Shown: positions 17,676 to 27,214 of the stretch, one piece after another | How positions within the stretch are numbered: the first letter of the stretch is position 1 | How the letters are laid out: each line of letters opens with the position of its first letter | Assembly (NCBI GenBank): GCA_947259315.1 | Contig: CAMYLR010000006.1 | Span: forward strand, 180,452-244,451 | From: an uncultured Gemmatimonadales bacterium | GTDB taxonomy: Bacteria > Gemmatimonadota > Gemmatimonadetes > JACCXV01 > JAHWKZ01 | Length of the DNA: 64,000 bases | Reading direction: 5' to 3' | Notes under the pieces: generated by a model | What the model was told of the DNA's origin: nothing | Seen by the model: the letters and a program-made list of their open reading frames with translations, nothing else | Databases searched by the model: none | Position numbers and translations under genes: made by a program

Positions 17676-19940
17676 CTAGGCGGTATCGCGCTCAAGAGGC
17701 TCCAAATCCTCGGCCGTCACCAGGACGCGCCGCGGCTTTGTACCGTCCGGCGGGCCAACGATGTTCGCTCGTTCCAGCTGATCGAGGATTCGCGCCGCGC
17801 GGGAGTAGCCCACTTTGAGACGGCGCTGCAGCAGGCTGGTGGAGCCCTGTTCGTAGTCGACTACGATCCTCGCAGCCGACAGGAACAACTCGTCGCGCTC
17901 GTCGAGAGCGGCCATCTCGAGCTCCGAAGCCTCGGCTATGATGTCGATCGGCGGTGCGATCTCCTCGGCGCCGAGCGCCTCCCCCGCAGCGCGCAAGTAC
18001 TCGACGATTCTCGTCGTTTCCTCAGTCGATACGAACGCCCCTTGAATCCGTACCGGCTCAGCACGGTCAGCCGGCAAGTAGAGCATGTCGCCGTCTCCGA
18101 GCAGCTGCTCCGCCCCGTTCGCATCGAGAATGGTGCGACTGTCGATCTTCGAGGACACCTGAAATGAAATACGAGACGGGAAATTGGCCTTTATCACGCC
18201 GGTGATGACGTTGACCGAAGGTCGCTGGGTAGCCAGCACGAGATGAAGGCCCACTGCACGCGCCATCTGCGCAAGGCGAGCGAGCGGCTCTTCGATTTCG
18301 TTCTGAACGGTCAGCATGAGGTCGGCCAACTCATCGATGACGACTACGATGAACGGCAGCGGATTTGACGGCCCATCGTCATCGTCAATGCCGCGCAAGT
18401 CCTCGCCTCGACGTGCGCGCGTGTTGTAGTCATCCAAGCTGCGGACCCCGTTGGCAGCCAGCAAACGGTAGCGGCGCTCCATCTCCGCCACCGACCACTT
18501 GAGCGCTTTGGCCGACTCTCGGTGCTCTACGACCACGGGGTGCAAGAGGTGCGGAATGTCGTTATAGGAGATGAGCTCGAGCATCTTTGGGTCGATCATG
18601 ATGAGTCGCACCTGGTCGGGTCCGTAGCGATACAGCAGGCTCGTCACGATCGCGTTGATGCAGACCGATTTTCCCGATCCCGTCGCACCGGCAATCAACA
18701 GGTGTGGCATCCGTGCGAGATCGGTCACCACCGGTGCTCCGGCGATCTCACGGCCGAGCACCAATGGGAGGCGGCCACGAAACTCGCTCCAAGCATCGGT
18801 CTCTAGCATCTCTCGAATCGTGACCACCCTCGGCTCGGGGTTGGGGACCTCGATCCCGACCGCGCCACGACCGGGGATCGGAGCCACGATCCGGATCCGC
18901 TGGGCGCGCATCGCCAGAGCCAGATCGTTGGAGAGGTTGGCGATCCGGTTCACCTTGACGCCGGGCGCCGGCTTTACTTCGAACCGGGTGAGCACTGGCC
19001 CCGAGTGGATCGCGACCACTTCGCCTTCGACGTTGAACGAGTGGAGCTTCTCGACTACGAGCTGCGCCATCGCTTCGAGATCCTCGCGGCTGCGCTCAGC
19101 ACTGCCATCTTCTGAAACCGCTAGCAAGTCGATCGGCGGCAGGAATCCTTCCGGTTCGATCATCGGTCTCGCAGCGACGGCTCCAGTGCGCGCTGGGCGC
19201 TTACTCTTGCGGTTTGCGGGCTCGGTGGCTGGACGCGGAGCTTCGCTGGGTGTGGACAACGGTTCCGGTCCTGGTTCCGGTGTCAGTGTGATATCGGTCG
19301 CGATCTCCGGTGGAACCACCTCTTCGGCCTCCTCAAAGCGTTCTTCTCGCCAGCGCGACATGGTATCGCCCAGCGCTTCGATTCCCGCTCGTGCCTGACG
19401 ACCTCCGGCACGCCCTATCTCGACTCCGGCTTCCACCCCACCCGCCAGAGAAACGCGGAAAACCGCCACGACCAGCAGCGCGAGCGTCACCGTGCAAACC
19501 AAAAACGCCCCGGTAACACCAACCACGTCGACCAACGCGCCCGCAGTCACGTTGCCCACCCAGCCCGCCCGCATCGATCCCGGCGCCCCCTGCCAAGCAG
19601 CAACCACACCCATGAGCGTCAGGCCGAACACGGTACCCACGATAGCGGCGGCCGAAATCGCCCCCGTGCGACGACTTGCTCGCCCAAAGAACAACGACCC
19701 GCCCCAAACGAGCAGCAGCCCGCCGATCAGAAGCGCACCGTATCCAAACACACTGTACAGGTAGTAGGCGCTGTAAGCGCCCACGATGCCGACCCGGTTG
19801 AGCGTCGTCAGCGTGCGCTCAGCAGCCGGATCGTAAGGCCACAAAGCGACGAGCACGAACGCCCCAGTCGCACCCATCAACAGACCCAGGACCTCAATGC
19901 GTAGCCGCGCGGCCCTCGATTTCTTGCTCCTGCTCGCCAC
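17676..19940 (-). CDS. ftsK: DNA translocase FtsK/SpoIIIE
   Basis: Membrane-anchored hexameric motor that clears chromosome ends from the division septum. The first 170 or so residues contain about four membrane segments. A variable Pro/Glu-rich linker follows, then the motor with Walker A AGATGSGKS and the VVIDELADLM Walker B. The C-terminal gamma domain (LKVGYSRAARILDQLERANIVGP) is a winged helix that reads KOPS sequences. 754 residues with a GTG start. accC ends 10 bases upstream. Confidence 0.95.
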   Translation of the reverse strand: MASRSKKSRAARLRIEVLGLLMGATGAFVLVALWPYDPAAERTLTTLNRVGIVGAYSAYYLYSVFGYGALLIGGLLLVWGGSLFFGRASRRTGAISAAAIVGTVFGLTLMGVVAAWQGAPGSMRAGWVGNVTAGALVDVVGVTGAFLVCTVTLALLVVAVFRVSLAGGVEAGVEIGRAGGRQARAGIEALGDTMSRWREERFEEAEEVVPPEIATDITLTPEPGPEPLSTPSEAPRPATEPANRKSKRPARTGAVAARPMIEPEGFLPPIDLLAVSEDGSAERSREDLEAMAQLVVEKLHSFNVEGEVVAIHSGPVLTRFEVKPAPGVKVNRIANLSNDLALAMRAQRIRIVAPIPGRGAVGIEVPNPEPRVVTIREMLETDAWSEFRGRLPLVLGREIAGAPVVTDLARMPHLLIAGATGSGKSVCINAIVTSLLYRYGPDQVRLIMIDPKMLELISYNDIPHLLHPVVVEHRESAKALKWSVAEMERRYRLLAANGVRSLDDYNTRARRGEDLRGIDDDDGPSNPLPFIVVVIDELADLMLTVQNEIEEPLARLAQMARAVGLHLVLATQRPSVNVITGVIKANFPSRISFQVSSKIDSRTILDANGAEQLLGDGDMLYLPADRAEPVRIQGAFVSTEETTRIVEYLRAAGEALGAEEIAPPIDIIAEASELEMAALDERDELFLSAARIVVDYEQGSTSLLQRRLKVGYSRAARILDQLERANIVGPPDGTKPRRVLVTAEDLEPLERDTA

Positions 19941-19949
19941 TTCCGTCGC

Positions 19950-21305
19950 CTAGGCGAGCGCCGGAGCGCTCAGCCACTCCTCGACAAACCGCGTATGCAG
20001 TTGGCCGTTGGTGAACGCCGGCTCTTCGATGAGCCGTCGATGGAGCGAAATGGTAGTTGGAATGCCCTCGATTATGAACTCCTCAAGGGCGACCCGCATA
20101 CGGGCAATCGCCTGACCGCGATCGGCACCGTGGGTCAGCAGCTTGGCGATCAGGGAATCGTAGTGAGGCGGAATCCGGTACGATTGGTACGCGGCTGTGT
20201 CGACTCTGACGCCTGGTCCACCGGGCTGGTGAAAGCTGGTGATCGTGCCCGGCGACGGCATGAACTCTCGATCTGGATCCTCGGCGTTGATCCGGCACTC
20301 GATCGCGTGGCCACGAAACTTGATCTCGTCCTGGCGAAGCCCGATCCGCTCGCCGGCCGCAGTCCGGATTTGCTCGATGACCAGATCCACCCCGGTGAGC
20401 ATCTCCGTCACCGGATGCTCAACCTGAATCCGTGTATTCATCTCCATGAAGTAGAACTCGCCATCGTCGGTCAGCAGAAACTCGATCGTACCCGCGCCGA
20501 CGTAGTCGATTCGCTTCGCTCCCTGCACCGCGGCCTCTCCCATCCGTGCCCGCAGCGTCTCGTCTACGGCCGGTGACGGGGCCTCCTCGAGCAGCTTCTG
20601 GTGTCTGCGCTGGGCCGAACAATCTCGCTCGCCGAGATGCACGACGTTGCCATGCTGATCACCCAAGACTTGAATCTCGATGTGCCGTGGCTGCTGGAGG
20701 TATCTCTCGATGTACAATCGTCCGTCCCCAAAATTCGCTTCCGCCTCGCGTTGGGCTTGCGGGAGCACGCGCTCGACCTCGGTGGCGTCGTGTGCTACTC
20801 GCATCCCCTTGCCCCCACCACCAGCCGTCGCCTTGATCAACACCGGGAAACCAACCTCCCGGGCCGCGGTGAGTGCTTGGCCCATGTCGTCCGTCAACTG
20901 TGGTGATCCTGGCACAACCGGCACGCCGGCCGCAGCCATCACTCGCCGGGCCTCAGCCTTATCCCCCATCTGGCGGATCTGCTCCGGGGTGGGCCCAATA
21001 AACAACAATTGCGAGTCGTGGCAGATTTCCGCAAACTCGGCGTTCTCGGCGAGAAAGCCATAACCTGGGTGGACCGCGTCGGCGCCGGTGATCTCGGCGG
21101 CCGCGATCAAGCGCGGGATGTTGAGGTACGACTGTGTGGCCGGGCCGGGTCCGACGCAGACCGCTTCGTCGGCGAACCGCACGTGCAGAGCATCGTCGTC
21201 GGCATCAGAATGTACCGCCACCGACTTGAGCCCCAGCAGCTTGCAGGCGCGAATGATCCGGAGGGCGATCTCCCCCCGGTTGGCGATCAGGACTTTGCTA
21301 GGCAA
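19950..21305 (-). CDS. accC: Acetyl-CoA carboxylase, biotin carboxylase subunit
   Basis: ATP-grasp enzyme that carboxylates the biotin on AccB, the first step to malonyl-CoA. Visible are the N-terminal [33 protein letters not shown], the glycine-rich ATP loop [12 protein letters not shown], and [16 protein letters not shown]. 451 residues is standard. The frame starts with TTG immediately after the accB stop codon. Gene order efp-accB-accC is common in bacteria. Confidence 0.96.
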   Translation of the reverse strand: MPSKVLIANRGEIALRIIRACKLLGLKSVAVHSDADDDALHVRFADEAVCVGPGPATQSYLNIPRLIAAAEITGADAVHPGYGFLAENAEFAEICHDSQLLFIGPTPEQIRQMGDKAEARRVMAAAGVPVVPGSPQLTDDMGQALTAAREVGFPVLIKATAGGGGKGMRVAHDATEVERVLPQAQREAEANFGDGRLYIERYLQQPRHIEIQVLGDQHGNVVHLGERDCSAQRRHQKLLEEAPSPAVDETLRARMGEAAVQGAKRIDYVGAGTIEFLLTDDGEFYFMEMNTRIQVEHPVTEMLTGVDLVIEQIRTAAGERIGLRQDEIKFRGHAIECRINAEDPDREFMPSPGTITSFHQPGGPGVRVDTAAYQSYRIPPHYDSLIAKLLTHGADRGQAIARMRVALEEFIIEGIPTTISLHRRLIEEPAFTNGQLHTRFVEEWLSAPALA

Positions 21306-21764
21306 TTAGGCCGTGTCGATCTCGAAGAGAACTTGACCGTACTCCACCGGTTGGCCGTTCTCAACGAGGATCTTTCGAATCACGCCTCCGACCTCGGCTT
21401 CCAGCTCGTTCATGAGCTTCATGGCCTCGAGAATACAGAGCGTCTGCCCCGGGCGAACGGAATCACCGACCTCAACGAACGCCGGTGCTTCGGGTGCCGG
21501 CGAACGGTAGAAGGTACCAACCATCGGTGAGGTGACCTGGTGGCCGGTGCCCACGGAAGCGTCGTCTCCGGCGACGCTTGGAGCGTCACTCGTCGGTGGT
21601 GGCACAGGGGCTGAACCAACGGTATGAACCTCGACGTCACCGCTTCGTTCAGCTCGATGGTTCTTGACGATCCGCACCGCGTGGCCCCAACGGCGAATCT
21701 CGAGCTCATCGATGTCACTCTCCTCGACGAGCCGAATCAACTTGAGGAGCTTCTCCTTCTTCAC
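21306..21764 (-). CDS. accB: Acetyl-CoA carboxylase, biotin carboxyl carrier protein
   Basis: Carries biotin between AccC and the carboxyltransferase. The C-terminal biotinyl domain has the acceptor lysine in LEAMKLMNELEAEVGG. The N-terminal helical region (LLKLIRLVEESDIDELEIRRWG) and a Pro/Ala/Ser/Thr-rich linker precede it. The GTG start overlaps the efp stop as GTGA. Confidence 0.95.
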   Translation of the reverse strand: MKKEKLLKLIRLVEESDIDELEIRRWGHAVRIVKNHRAERSGDVEVHTVGSAPVPPPTSDAPSVAGDDASVGTGHQVTSPMVGTFYRSPAPEAPAFVEVGDSVRPGQTLCILEAMKLMNELEAEVGGVIRKILVENGQPVEYGQVLFEIDTA

Positions 21765-22321
21765 GTCACTCGCTCCAGGTATTCGCGACTTCTCGTGTCA
21801 ATCCGCACCTTCTGACCGCGATTGACAAACAAAGGTACCTGAATGGTGGCTCCAGTCACCAATCGGGCTGGCTTGGTACCACCGGTGGCCGTATCGCCAC
21901 GCACCCCGGGCTCGGTCTCCACTATTTCAACCTCGATGAAGTTGGGCAGCTCGACACCGATGATCCCGCCATCATGCATCAGTACGTCGCAGACGGTGTT
22001 CTCTACCAAAAACGCTTTCTGGTCGTCGAGCATGGCCTCGCTCACAGCGTGCTGCTCGTAAGTCTCCAAATCCATGAAGTACGCGTGGTGATCGCTCGAA
22101 TACAGGTATTGCATACTCCGTCGTTCGAGCCTCACCTCCTCGACCCGCTCCCCGGCGCGAAATGTCCGGTCGACCACCTGGCCGGTATCGACCCGCTTCA
22201 GCTTGGTGCGCACGAAGGCGCCGCCCTTGCCGGGCTTGACGTGCTGAAAGAAAGTGACCTGCCACAGGTCACCTTCAATCCTAAGCACCATGCCGTTGCG
22301 AAAGTCTGCGGTGGTTGCCAT
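21761..22321 (-). CDS. efp: Translation elongation factor P
   Basis: Relieves ribosome stalling at proline runs. 186 residues with three beta domains. The tip of domain I reads VKPGKGGAF, so the modified position is a lysine, not the arginine of the EarP group. No modifying enzyme is in the window. The C-terminal signature KVRIDTRSREYLERV is present. It stands between pepP and accB on the same strand, overlapping accB by four bases. No clear Shine-Dalgarno precedes its ATG. Confidence 0.96.
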   Translation of the reverse strand: MATTADFRNGMVLRIEGDLWQVTFFQHVKPGKGGAFVRTKLKRVDTGQVVDRTFRAGERVEEVRLERRSMQYLYSSDHHAYFMDLETYEQHAVSEAMLDDQKAFLVENTVCDVLMHDGGIIGVELPNFIEVEIVETEPGVRGDTATGGTKPARLVTGATIQVPLFVNRGQKVRIDTRSREYLERVT

Positions 22322-22339
22322 GTCTGAGAAAGGGGGAAA

Positions 22340-23458
22340 CTAGAGGACGATGAACTCGTCTTTGGGCGCGCTCGTGAGAATCTCAATGGCCGAACACCCT
22401 ACCCGTACGACGTCCTCTATGCGCACGCCACCCAATCCTTCAATATAGATCCCGGGTTCGACCGTTACCACCGTATCGGCCTCCAGACGCCACTCGCTAA
22501 GTCGCGACATGCCGGGGGGTTCGTGCACCTCGAGCCCGATGCCATGACCGAGTGAATGCCCGAACTGAGGTCCGTACCCGGCCGCCTCGATGACGTCTCG
22601 CCCAAGCGCATCGGCGTCTCGGCCCGACATTCCGGCGCACAGACCATCGAGCGCCGTTCGTTGAGCCTCGAGCACGATCCGATAAACAGACTCGATCTCG
22701 GGATCGGGTCGACCGCAGGCGACGGTGCGGGACATGTCGCTGGCATAACCATCCACGATGGCTCCAAAATCGAACAGCACGACTTCGCCGCGGGCCAACT
22801 TCCGGTGGGTCGGGCGCGCGTGAGGTCGGGCCGAGTGTTCACCAAACTGAACGATCGTCTCGAAGGCCGATCCCTCGCCGCCCTGTTCGATCACCGCCAT
22901 GTCGAGCCGCGCAGCCAACTCGAGCTCAGTCACACCTGGCCGAATCATGCCCATGACCTCGGCCAGCGCTCCGTCCGCCACCGCTGCAGCTCGTCTGAGC
23001 GCGATCAGCTCCGGCTCGGACTTCCGCATCCTGAGCGCCACCACCCACCCGGTGACGGCTTCCAACTGTGGGCCGTCGCTGGATTTCCAATCCATCCACT
23101 CGGCTACCGACATGTACCGACTCTCGAACACCACTTTGGCGTGATTCTCACGCGTCAACCACTTCCGGGCGGCCGACATCGCGTTCTCGTTATGGATCTC
23201 GCTCTCGATGCTGGGATCGACCTCCTCGCGGACTTGGCCCGCGTAGCGGAAGTCAGTCACCAGGCTGTCGGGGCCCTGAGCGGTCACGATGAGCGCACCG
23301 GACGAGCCCGAAAAGCCGCTCAGGTAGCGGATGTTGGGGAAACCCGTGATGAGCATCGCGGTGGCCTCCGCCGACTCGAGCCGGGAGCGCAGTGCGTCTC
23401 GCCGCGCGGCCGGCGTGGCCAGCGGGTCGCTCTGCGCCTCTACCGGCGGCTCAGCCAC
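22340..23458 (-). CDS. pepP: M24-family aminopeptidase (Xaa-Pro type)
   Basis: Metallopeptidase removing N-terminal residues before proline. The creatinase-like N-terminal domain (residues 20-150) is followed by the pita-bread catalytic fold. The five metal ligands are visible: both Asp in FDFGAIVDGYASDMSRT, His in GHGIGLEVHE, Glu in VEPGIYI, and Glu in GVRIEDVV. It may equally be called PepQ; substrate specificity is not decided by these motifs. Its start overlaps the end of the TPR gene by 19 bases. Confidence 0.88.
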   Translation of the reverse strand: MAEPPVEAQSDPLATPAARRDALRSRLESAEATAMLITGFPNIRYLSGFSGSSGALIVTAQGPDSLVTDFRYAGQVREEVDPSIESEIHNENAMSAARKWLTRENHAKVVFESRYMSVAEWMDWKSSDGPQLEAVTGWVVALRMRKSEPELIALRRAAAVADGALAEVMGMIRPGVTELELAARLDMAVIEQGGEGSAFETIVQFGEHSARPHARPTHRKLARGEVVLFDFGAIVDGYASDMSRTVACGRPDPEIESVYRIVLEAQRTALDGLCAGMSGRDADALGRDVIEAAGYGPQFGHSLGHGIGLEVHEPPGMSRLSEWRLEADTVVTVEPGIYIEGLGGVRIEDVVRVGCSAIEILTSAPKDEFIVL

Positions 23459-23697
23459 TGCTCGAACTCCGGATCCGGTGACGCACCGGCCGGCTCTTCC
23501 CCGGCCTGACTGCGCTCCATCTCCGCCAGCAGCGTCGCGATTCGTTGTGCCACTTCGACGTCATCGGGCGCTCGGGTCGCTAGCCGTTGATAGATAGCGA
23601 CAGCGCGTTCGTACAGACCTTGCTGCACGTAGATCTCGGCCAACGTCGTGCTGGCGAGATCTCCCTCGGCGGGGTCCTCGGTCGGGCGCATTACCAT
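23440..23697 (-). CDS. Small protein with a single tetratricopeptide-like repeat
   Basis: About 85 residues if started at one of the two ATG codons at 23697 or 23691; the longer frame upstream is unlikely because it runs into the divergent promoter region. The body reads LAEIYVQQGLYERAVAIYQRLA, one TPR, followed by ERSQAGEEPAGASPDPEFEQ, an acidic tail. It is coupled to pepP. Role unknown, probably a protein-protein contact. Confidence 0.62.
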   Translation of the reverse strand: MVMRPTEDPAEGDLASTTLAEIYVQQGLYERAVAIYQRLATRAPDDVEVAQRIATLLAEMERSQAGEEPAGASPDPEFEQWLSRR

Positions 23698-23828
23698 GCG
23701 GAACAGCAGTATACGGGGCGGGTATGGGCCATGCAACGGGCACCGGATCCTCGACGCGATAACCAGGTGGCGGTATTTTTGATTCTCACATCTAGTTCTG
23801 ATTCCGCTTTTCAAGGACGATACATCTC

Positions 23829-25655
23829 ATGATGCAACAGCTCCGCGAGTCGACCAAGATCATCATGATCCTGGTGACCATTTCCTTCGTCGGCTTGATG
23901 GTGTTCGAGTGGGGTATGGACTTCTCGGGCCGTGGGCCTGGCGGCAGCGGATCACCAACCCGATTGGGCTCGGTGAACGGTGCCGAGATCTCGATCGACG
24001 AGTACCAGCGGCAGTATCGCCTGCTCTACGAACAAGCCCAGCAGCAAGCCCCTGACGGGACGCTCTCGGCCGAACAACAGTCTCAACTCGAGGAGGAGGC
24101 GTGGGAGGCGGTCGTAGATTTCGCGCTGTTACAGCGGGAAGCTACGCGCCGCGACCTCAGTGTGACCGACACTGAGTTGATTGAGTTCATCCGCTCCAAC
24201 CCACCCCGGGACCTCGTCAGTCTTCCGGCTTTCCAAACCGACGGTCAGTTCGACATTGAGAAGTACCGACGTGCGCTCGCAGACCCCGCGCTGGCGCCAA
24301 CCTGGGCCGAGTACGAGGCCCAGCTTCGGGTCAACCTGCCGCTGCAAAAGCTCCAGGAGCAAGTCGTCGCCGGCGTGAACGTGACTGACGCCGAACTGCT
24401 CGAGACGTATCGATCGCAGAACGAGCGAGCTCGCATTCAGTACCTGTTTCTCGATCCCGATCGGCTCGTCGGCGACGACGAGGTCAGCGTCAGCGACGAC
24501 GAGGTTCAGCAAGCCTACGAGTCGAACCGAGAGGAATACTATCGCGACCCGAGTGCGCGGATCCGCCACGTCAGTTTTCGACCGGCGGTTTCGGCTGCCG
24601 ACTCGGCACGGGTGAAGAGTCGGGCTGACAGCTTGGCCCTCGCAGCAGCGCTGCCAGATGCCGATTTTCCGGCCCTCGCGCGCGCTGAGTCAGACGACGC
24701 GCTTACCCGCGACAACGGTGGTGAGCTGGGTTGGTTCGCGCCGACGTCGATGGCGCCGACCTTTCAGCGCGCCGTGGAGGGTCTCGAAAAGGGTCAGGTC
24801 TCCCCGGCCGTATTGACCGAGTTCGGGTATCACATCATCAAGCTCGAGGACCGGCTCGACGAGGACGGTGACACGCGGCTCCGGGCCCGCCATATCCTGT
24901 TGCAGATCGAGGCCTCAGCGTCAGCTCGAGAGGCGGCTCGAGAAGCGGCTCGTGCGTTCGCCGAAGAAGCCAGCGCAGATGGGGCTGATTTCTCGGCCGT
25001 TGCCGCCGAGCACGGCGTCGAACCGACCCAATCGCCGCTGTTCGAAGACGGGCTGGTCATCCCAGGCATCGGCCCTGCAAGAGAGCTCGCCGAGTTTGCG
25101 TTTGCCAACGATCCCGGAGCGGTAAGCGGCGCTCTGGAACACGACGACGCGTTCTATGTTCTTCGGGTCGACGACCGATATCCTGCCGGCTACGTGGCTC
25201 TAGAGCAGGTCGCGGAATCGCTCCGCGCCGACCTGATCAGTGAAAAGAAGCAAGCCGCCGTGAGAGAGATGGTGCCCAGGATTCAAGCCGCGGTCCAAAG
25301 TGGTGGGCTCGATGCCGCAGCCCAACAGTTCGGTCTGGAGGTCGAGGCATCCAACTCATTCACGCGGCTCAACAACATCACCGGCATAGGCAGCGGTACC
25401 GCGGTGGCCGGGGCGGCGTTCGGGCTGGCACAGGGACAGCTTGCGGGCCCAATCGAGGCCACACGCGGTCTATACTTCATTCGCTTGCTGGAGAAGCAGC
25501 CGTACGATTCGGAGGCGTTTGCGCGGGAGCGCGAGTCGCTACTGAGTCAACTGCGCGTGGCCAAGATGCGGGAGGTTTTCGAAACCTGGTTTGATGACCT
25601 CCGTGAGCGCGCCGAGGTCGAAGACAACCGGGCCCAGATTCTAGGAACTACGTAG
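23829..25655 (+). CDS. ppiD: PpiD-like membrane-anchored periplasmic peptidyl-prolyl isomerase
   Basis: Periplasmic chaperone and foldase. One N-terminal membrane segment (MILVTISFVGLMVFEWG) anchors a SurA-like N domain with LGSVNGAEISIDEYQRQY. At least one parvulin domain is clear: RIRHVSFRP... to GGELGWFAPTSMAPTFQRAV... to FGYHIIKLEDR. A second copy follows (LRARHILLQIE to FAFANDPGAVSG). 608 residues, in line with PpiD. The start is one of two adjacent ATGs after AAGGA. It is divergent from the pepP cluster. Confidence 0.88.
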   Translation: MMQQLRESTKIIMILVTISFVGLMVFEWGMDFSGRGPGGSGSPTRLGSVNGAEISIDEYQRQYRLLYEQAQQQAPDGTLSAEQQSQLEEEAWEAVVDFALLQREATRRDLSVTDTELIEFIRSNPPRDLVSLPAFQTDGQFDIEKYRRALADPALAPTWAEYEAQLRVNLPLQKLQEQVVAGVNVTDAELLETYRSQNERARIQYLFLDPDRLVGDDEVSVSDDEVQQAYESNREEYYRDPSARIRHVSFRPAVSAADSARVKSRADSLALAAALPDADFPALARAESDDALTRDNGGELGWFAPTSMAPTFQRAVEGLEKGQVSPAVLTEFGYHIIKLEDRLDEDGDTRLRARHILLQIEASASAREAAREAARAFAEEASADGADFSAVAAEHGVEPTQSPLFEDGLVIPGIGPARELAEFAFANDPGAVSGALEHDDAFYVLRVDDRYPAGYVALEQVAESLRADLISEKKQAAVREMVPRIQAAVQSGGLDAAAQQFGLEVEASNSFTRLNNITGIGSGTAVAGAAFGLAQGQLAGPIEATRGLYFIRLLEKQPYDSEAFARERESLLSQLRVAKMREVFETWFDDLRERAEVEDNRAQILGTT

Positions 25656-25658
25656 TTA

Positions 25659-25841
25659 TCAGCCGCCCTTCGGTTGGTCGTCCGATTCGATATCCTCCTT
25701 GATCTCGCTGACCCCGCGTTTGAACTCACGGATGCCCTTGCCCAAGGACTCGCCCAACTCCGGCAACCGCTTAGCTCCGAACAGCAGTAGCAAGATAAAG
25801 AGGATAAGTACGATTTCTTGCATTCCAATTGATCCAAACAT
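25659..25841 (-). CDS. tatA: Twin-arginine translocase subunit TatA
   Basis: 60 residues: a short N-terminal membrane helix (EIVLILFILLLLFGAKRLPELGESLGKGIREFK), containing the conserved FG hinge, then an amphipathic helix and an acidic tail. A strong GGAGGGAG ribosome site precedes the ATG. TatC is not in the window. It ends 3 bases from the convergent ppiD. Confidence 0.93.
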   Translation of the reverse strand: MFGSIGMQEIVLILFILLLLFGAKRLPELGESLGKGIREFKRGVSEIKEDIESDDQPKGG

Positions 25842-25879
25842 GATTCTCCCTCCACGTAACCGACTGCTAAGCCCGCCGG

Positions 25880-26146
25880 CTAGAAAAACGCCCGGTACAG
25901 ATACGCCGCACTAGCGACCCCTACTAAGCTCATAATATTAACAGATATAGTCAGCGGCCCCAGCGTCAGAGCTACCGCCGCCAGATCGATCGATAGCGGC
26001 CCGAACACTCCATTGAGAGATGTCGTAAAGAATCCCTTGGCGACGCCGTCGGGCAGAAACCGACCCAGCAACTCGCCGACCAGGGTACCAGCCAGCAACC
26101 CCGACGTGAGAATCACCGTGTACACCTTGAAGTTTTTTCTGTGCAC
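25880..26146 (-). CDS. DUF4321 family small membrane protein
   Basis: 88 residues with at least two hydrophobic segments, LTSGLLAGTLVGELLGRFLP and ISVNIMSLVGVASAAYLYRAF. The pattern LLAGTLVGELLG and the tail match the uncharacterised DUF4321 family. The start is GTG. A 6-base-pair hairpin (CTGGAG/CTCCAG, 26146-26162) sits immediately before and touching the start codon. Function unknown. Confidence 0.78.
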   Translation of the reverse strand: MHRKNFKVYTVILTSGLLAGTLVGELLGRFLPDGVAKGFFTTSLNGVFGPLSIDLAAVALTLGPLTISVNIMSLVGVASAAYLYRAFF

Positions 26147-26190
26147 TGGAGCCCTACTCCAGATGGCCGGTAGAAGCTAGGCGCACGCCT

Positions 26191-27204
26191 CTAGCGATCC
26201 CTGGCCAACACATAGTCAACCGCGGCATCCATGACTTCTCGGGCCGGTGTGGATGGCAGTCCCACAAGCGCTTCACGCGCTCGATCGGCGTATTCGCGGG
26301 CGACACGACGAGTAGCTTCGATACCGCCCCGTTCGCGTACCACATCGACGATGCGTTGGATGTCATCCGACGTAGCTTGCTCCTGTGGATCGAAGACCGC
26401 GTTCACACAACGCCTCTCCGCGGGCGACAAGTGTGGGAGCACCGCCAGCAGCGGAAAAGTGACCTGCCCCTCCCGCAAGTCCGTCCCCACCGGCTTACCC
26501 ATCACCGCCTGCTCGCCACCGTAGTCCATCAAGTCATCGATCAACTGAAACGCCATGCCAAGCCGGCGGCCGTACTCCTTGAGGGGTTCACGTTGCTCAC
26601 GCGCACCGATCACCGCCCCCATCTCACACGCCGTCGAGATCAAACTCGCGGTCTTCTTCTCGATCAAGAAAAAGTACTGCCGCGGGTCTTCGACCAACTG
26701 GCCGTGGTGCGCGATCTCGACCATCTCCCCGATCGTGAGATCGTTCGTGACTCGGGCCGCTAACTCGATGAGCTCGAGATCACCGATGCGGGTGATTTCG
26801 GTCATCGCTCGCGAATACAGGTAATCGCCCATGATGACCGAGACCTTGTGACCCCAGCGGCTGTTGAGCGTAGGTCGGCCACGCCGCATCGACGATCGAT
26901 CGATCGAGTCGTCGTGGACCAACGTGGCCATATGGATGATCTCGATGACCGCGCCGAGGGCTACTTCGCGGTCATCCGGTCTTTCCTCTGTTCGGTTGGC
27001 GAGTGCCAGCAGCGCGGGGCGAAACAGCTTCCCCCGCATTCGCTGCAGGTGGAATGAGACCTCGTTAATGAACGGTACATCCGCCTCGAGCACCGCACCC
27101 ATGTGAGCCAGCACGCTGTCCAGCACATCGTGGACGAGCCCCTGGATCGCGGTCAGCGACGGTCGGGTGCGGTCGACTTCTTGCTGAGCGGCGCCGCGAC
27201 GCAT
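26191..27204 (-). CDS. Trans-polyprenyl diphosphate synthase
   Basis: Condenses isopentenyl diphosphate with an allylic diphosphate to make the side chain of quinones or similar. The first Asp-rich motif is HDDSIDRSSMRRGRPT and the second is FQLIDDLMDYGG; GDYLYSRA and KTASLISTACEMGA are also family hallmarks. The start is placed at ATG 27204, which gives about 337 residues and falls after the PHP gene stop; the longer frame would run through that gene. Chain length cannot be read off with confidence. dxr, uppS and cdsA elsewhere in the window belong to the same lipid supply network. Confidence 0.9.
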   Translation of the reverse strand: MRRGAAQQEVDRTRPSLTAIQGLVHDVLDSVLAHMGAVLEADVPFINEVSFHLQRMRGKLFRPALLALANRTEERPDDREVALGAVIEIIHMATLVHDDSIDRSSMRRGRPTLNSRWGHKVSVIMGDYLYSRAMTEITRIGDLELIELAARVTNDLTIGEMVEIAHHGQLVEDPRQYFFLIEKKTASLISTACEMGAVIGAREQREPLKEYGRRLGMAFQLIDDLMDYGGEQAVMGKPVGTDLREGQVTFPLLAVLPHLSPAERRCVNAVFDPQEQATSDDIQRIVDVVRERGGIEATRRVAREYADRAREALVGLPSTPAREVMDAAVDYVLARDR

Positions 27205-27214
27205 GTTGGCCAGC

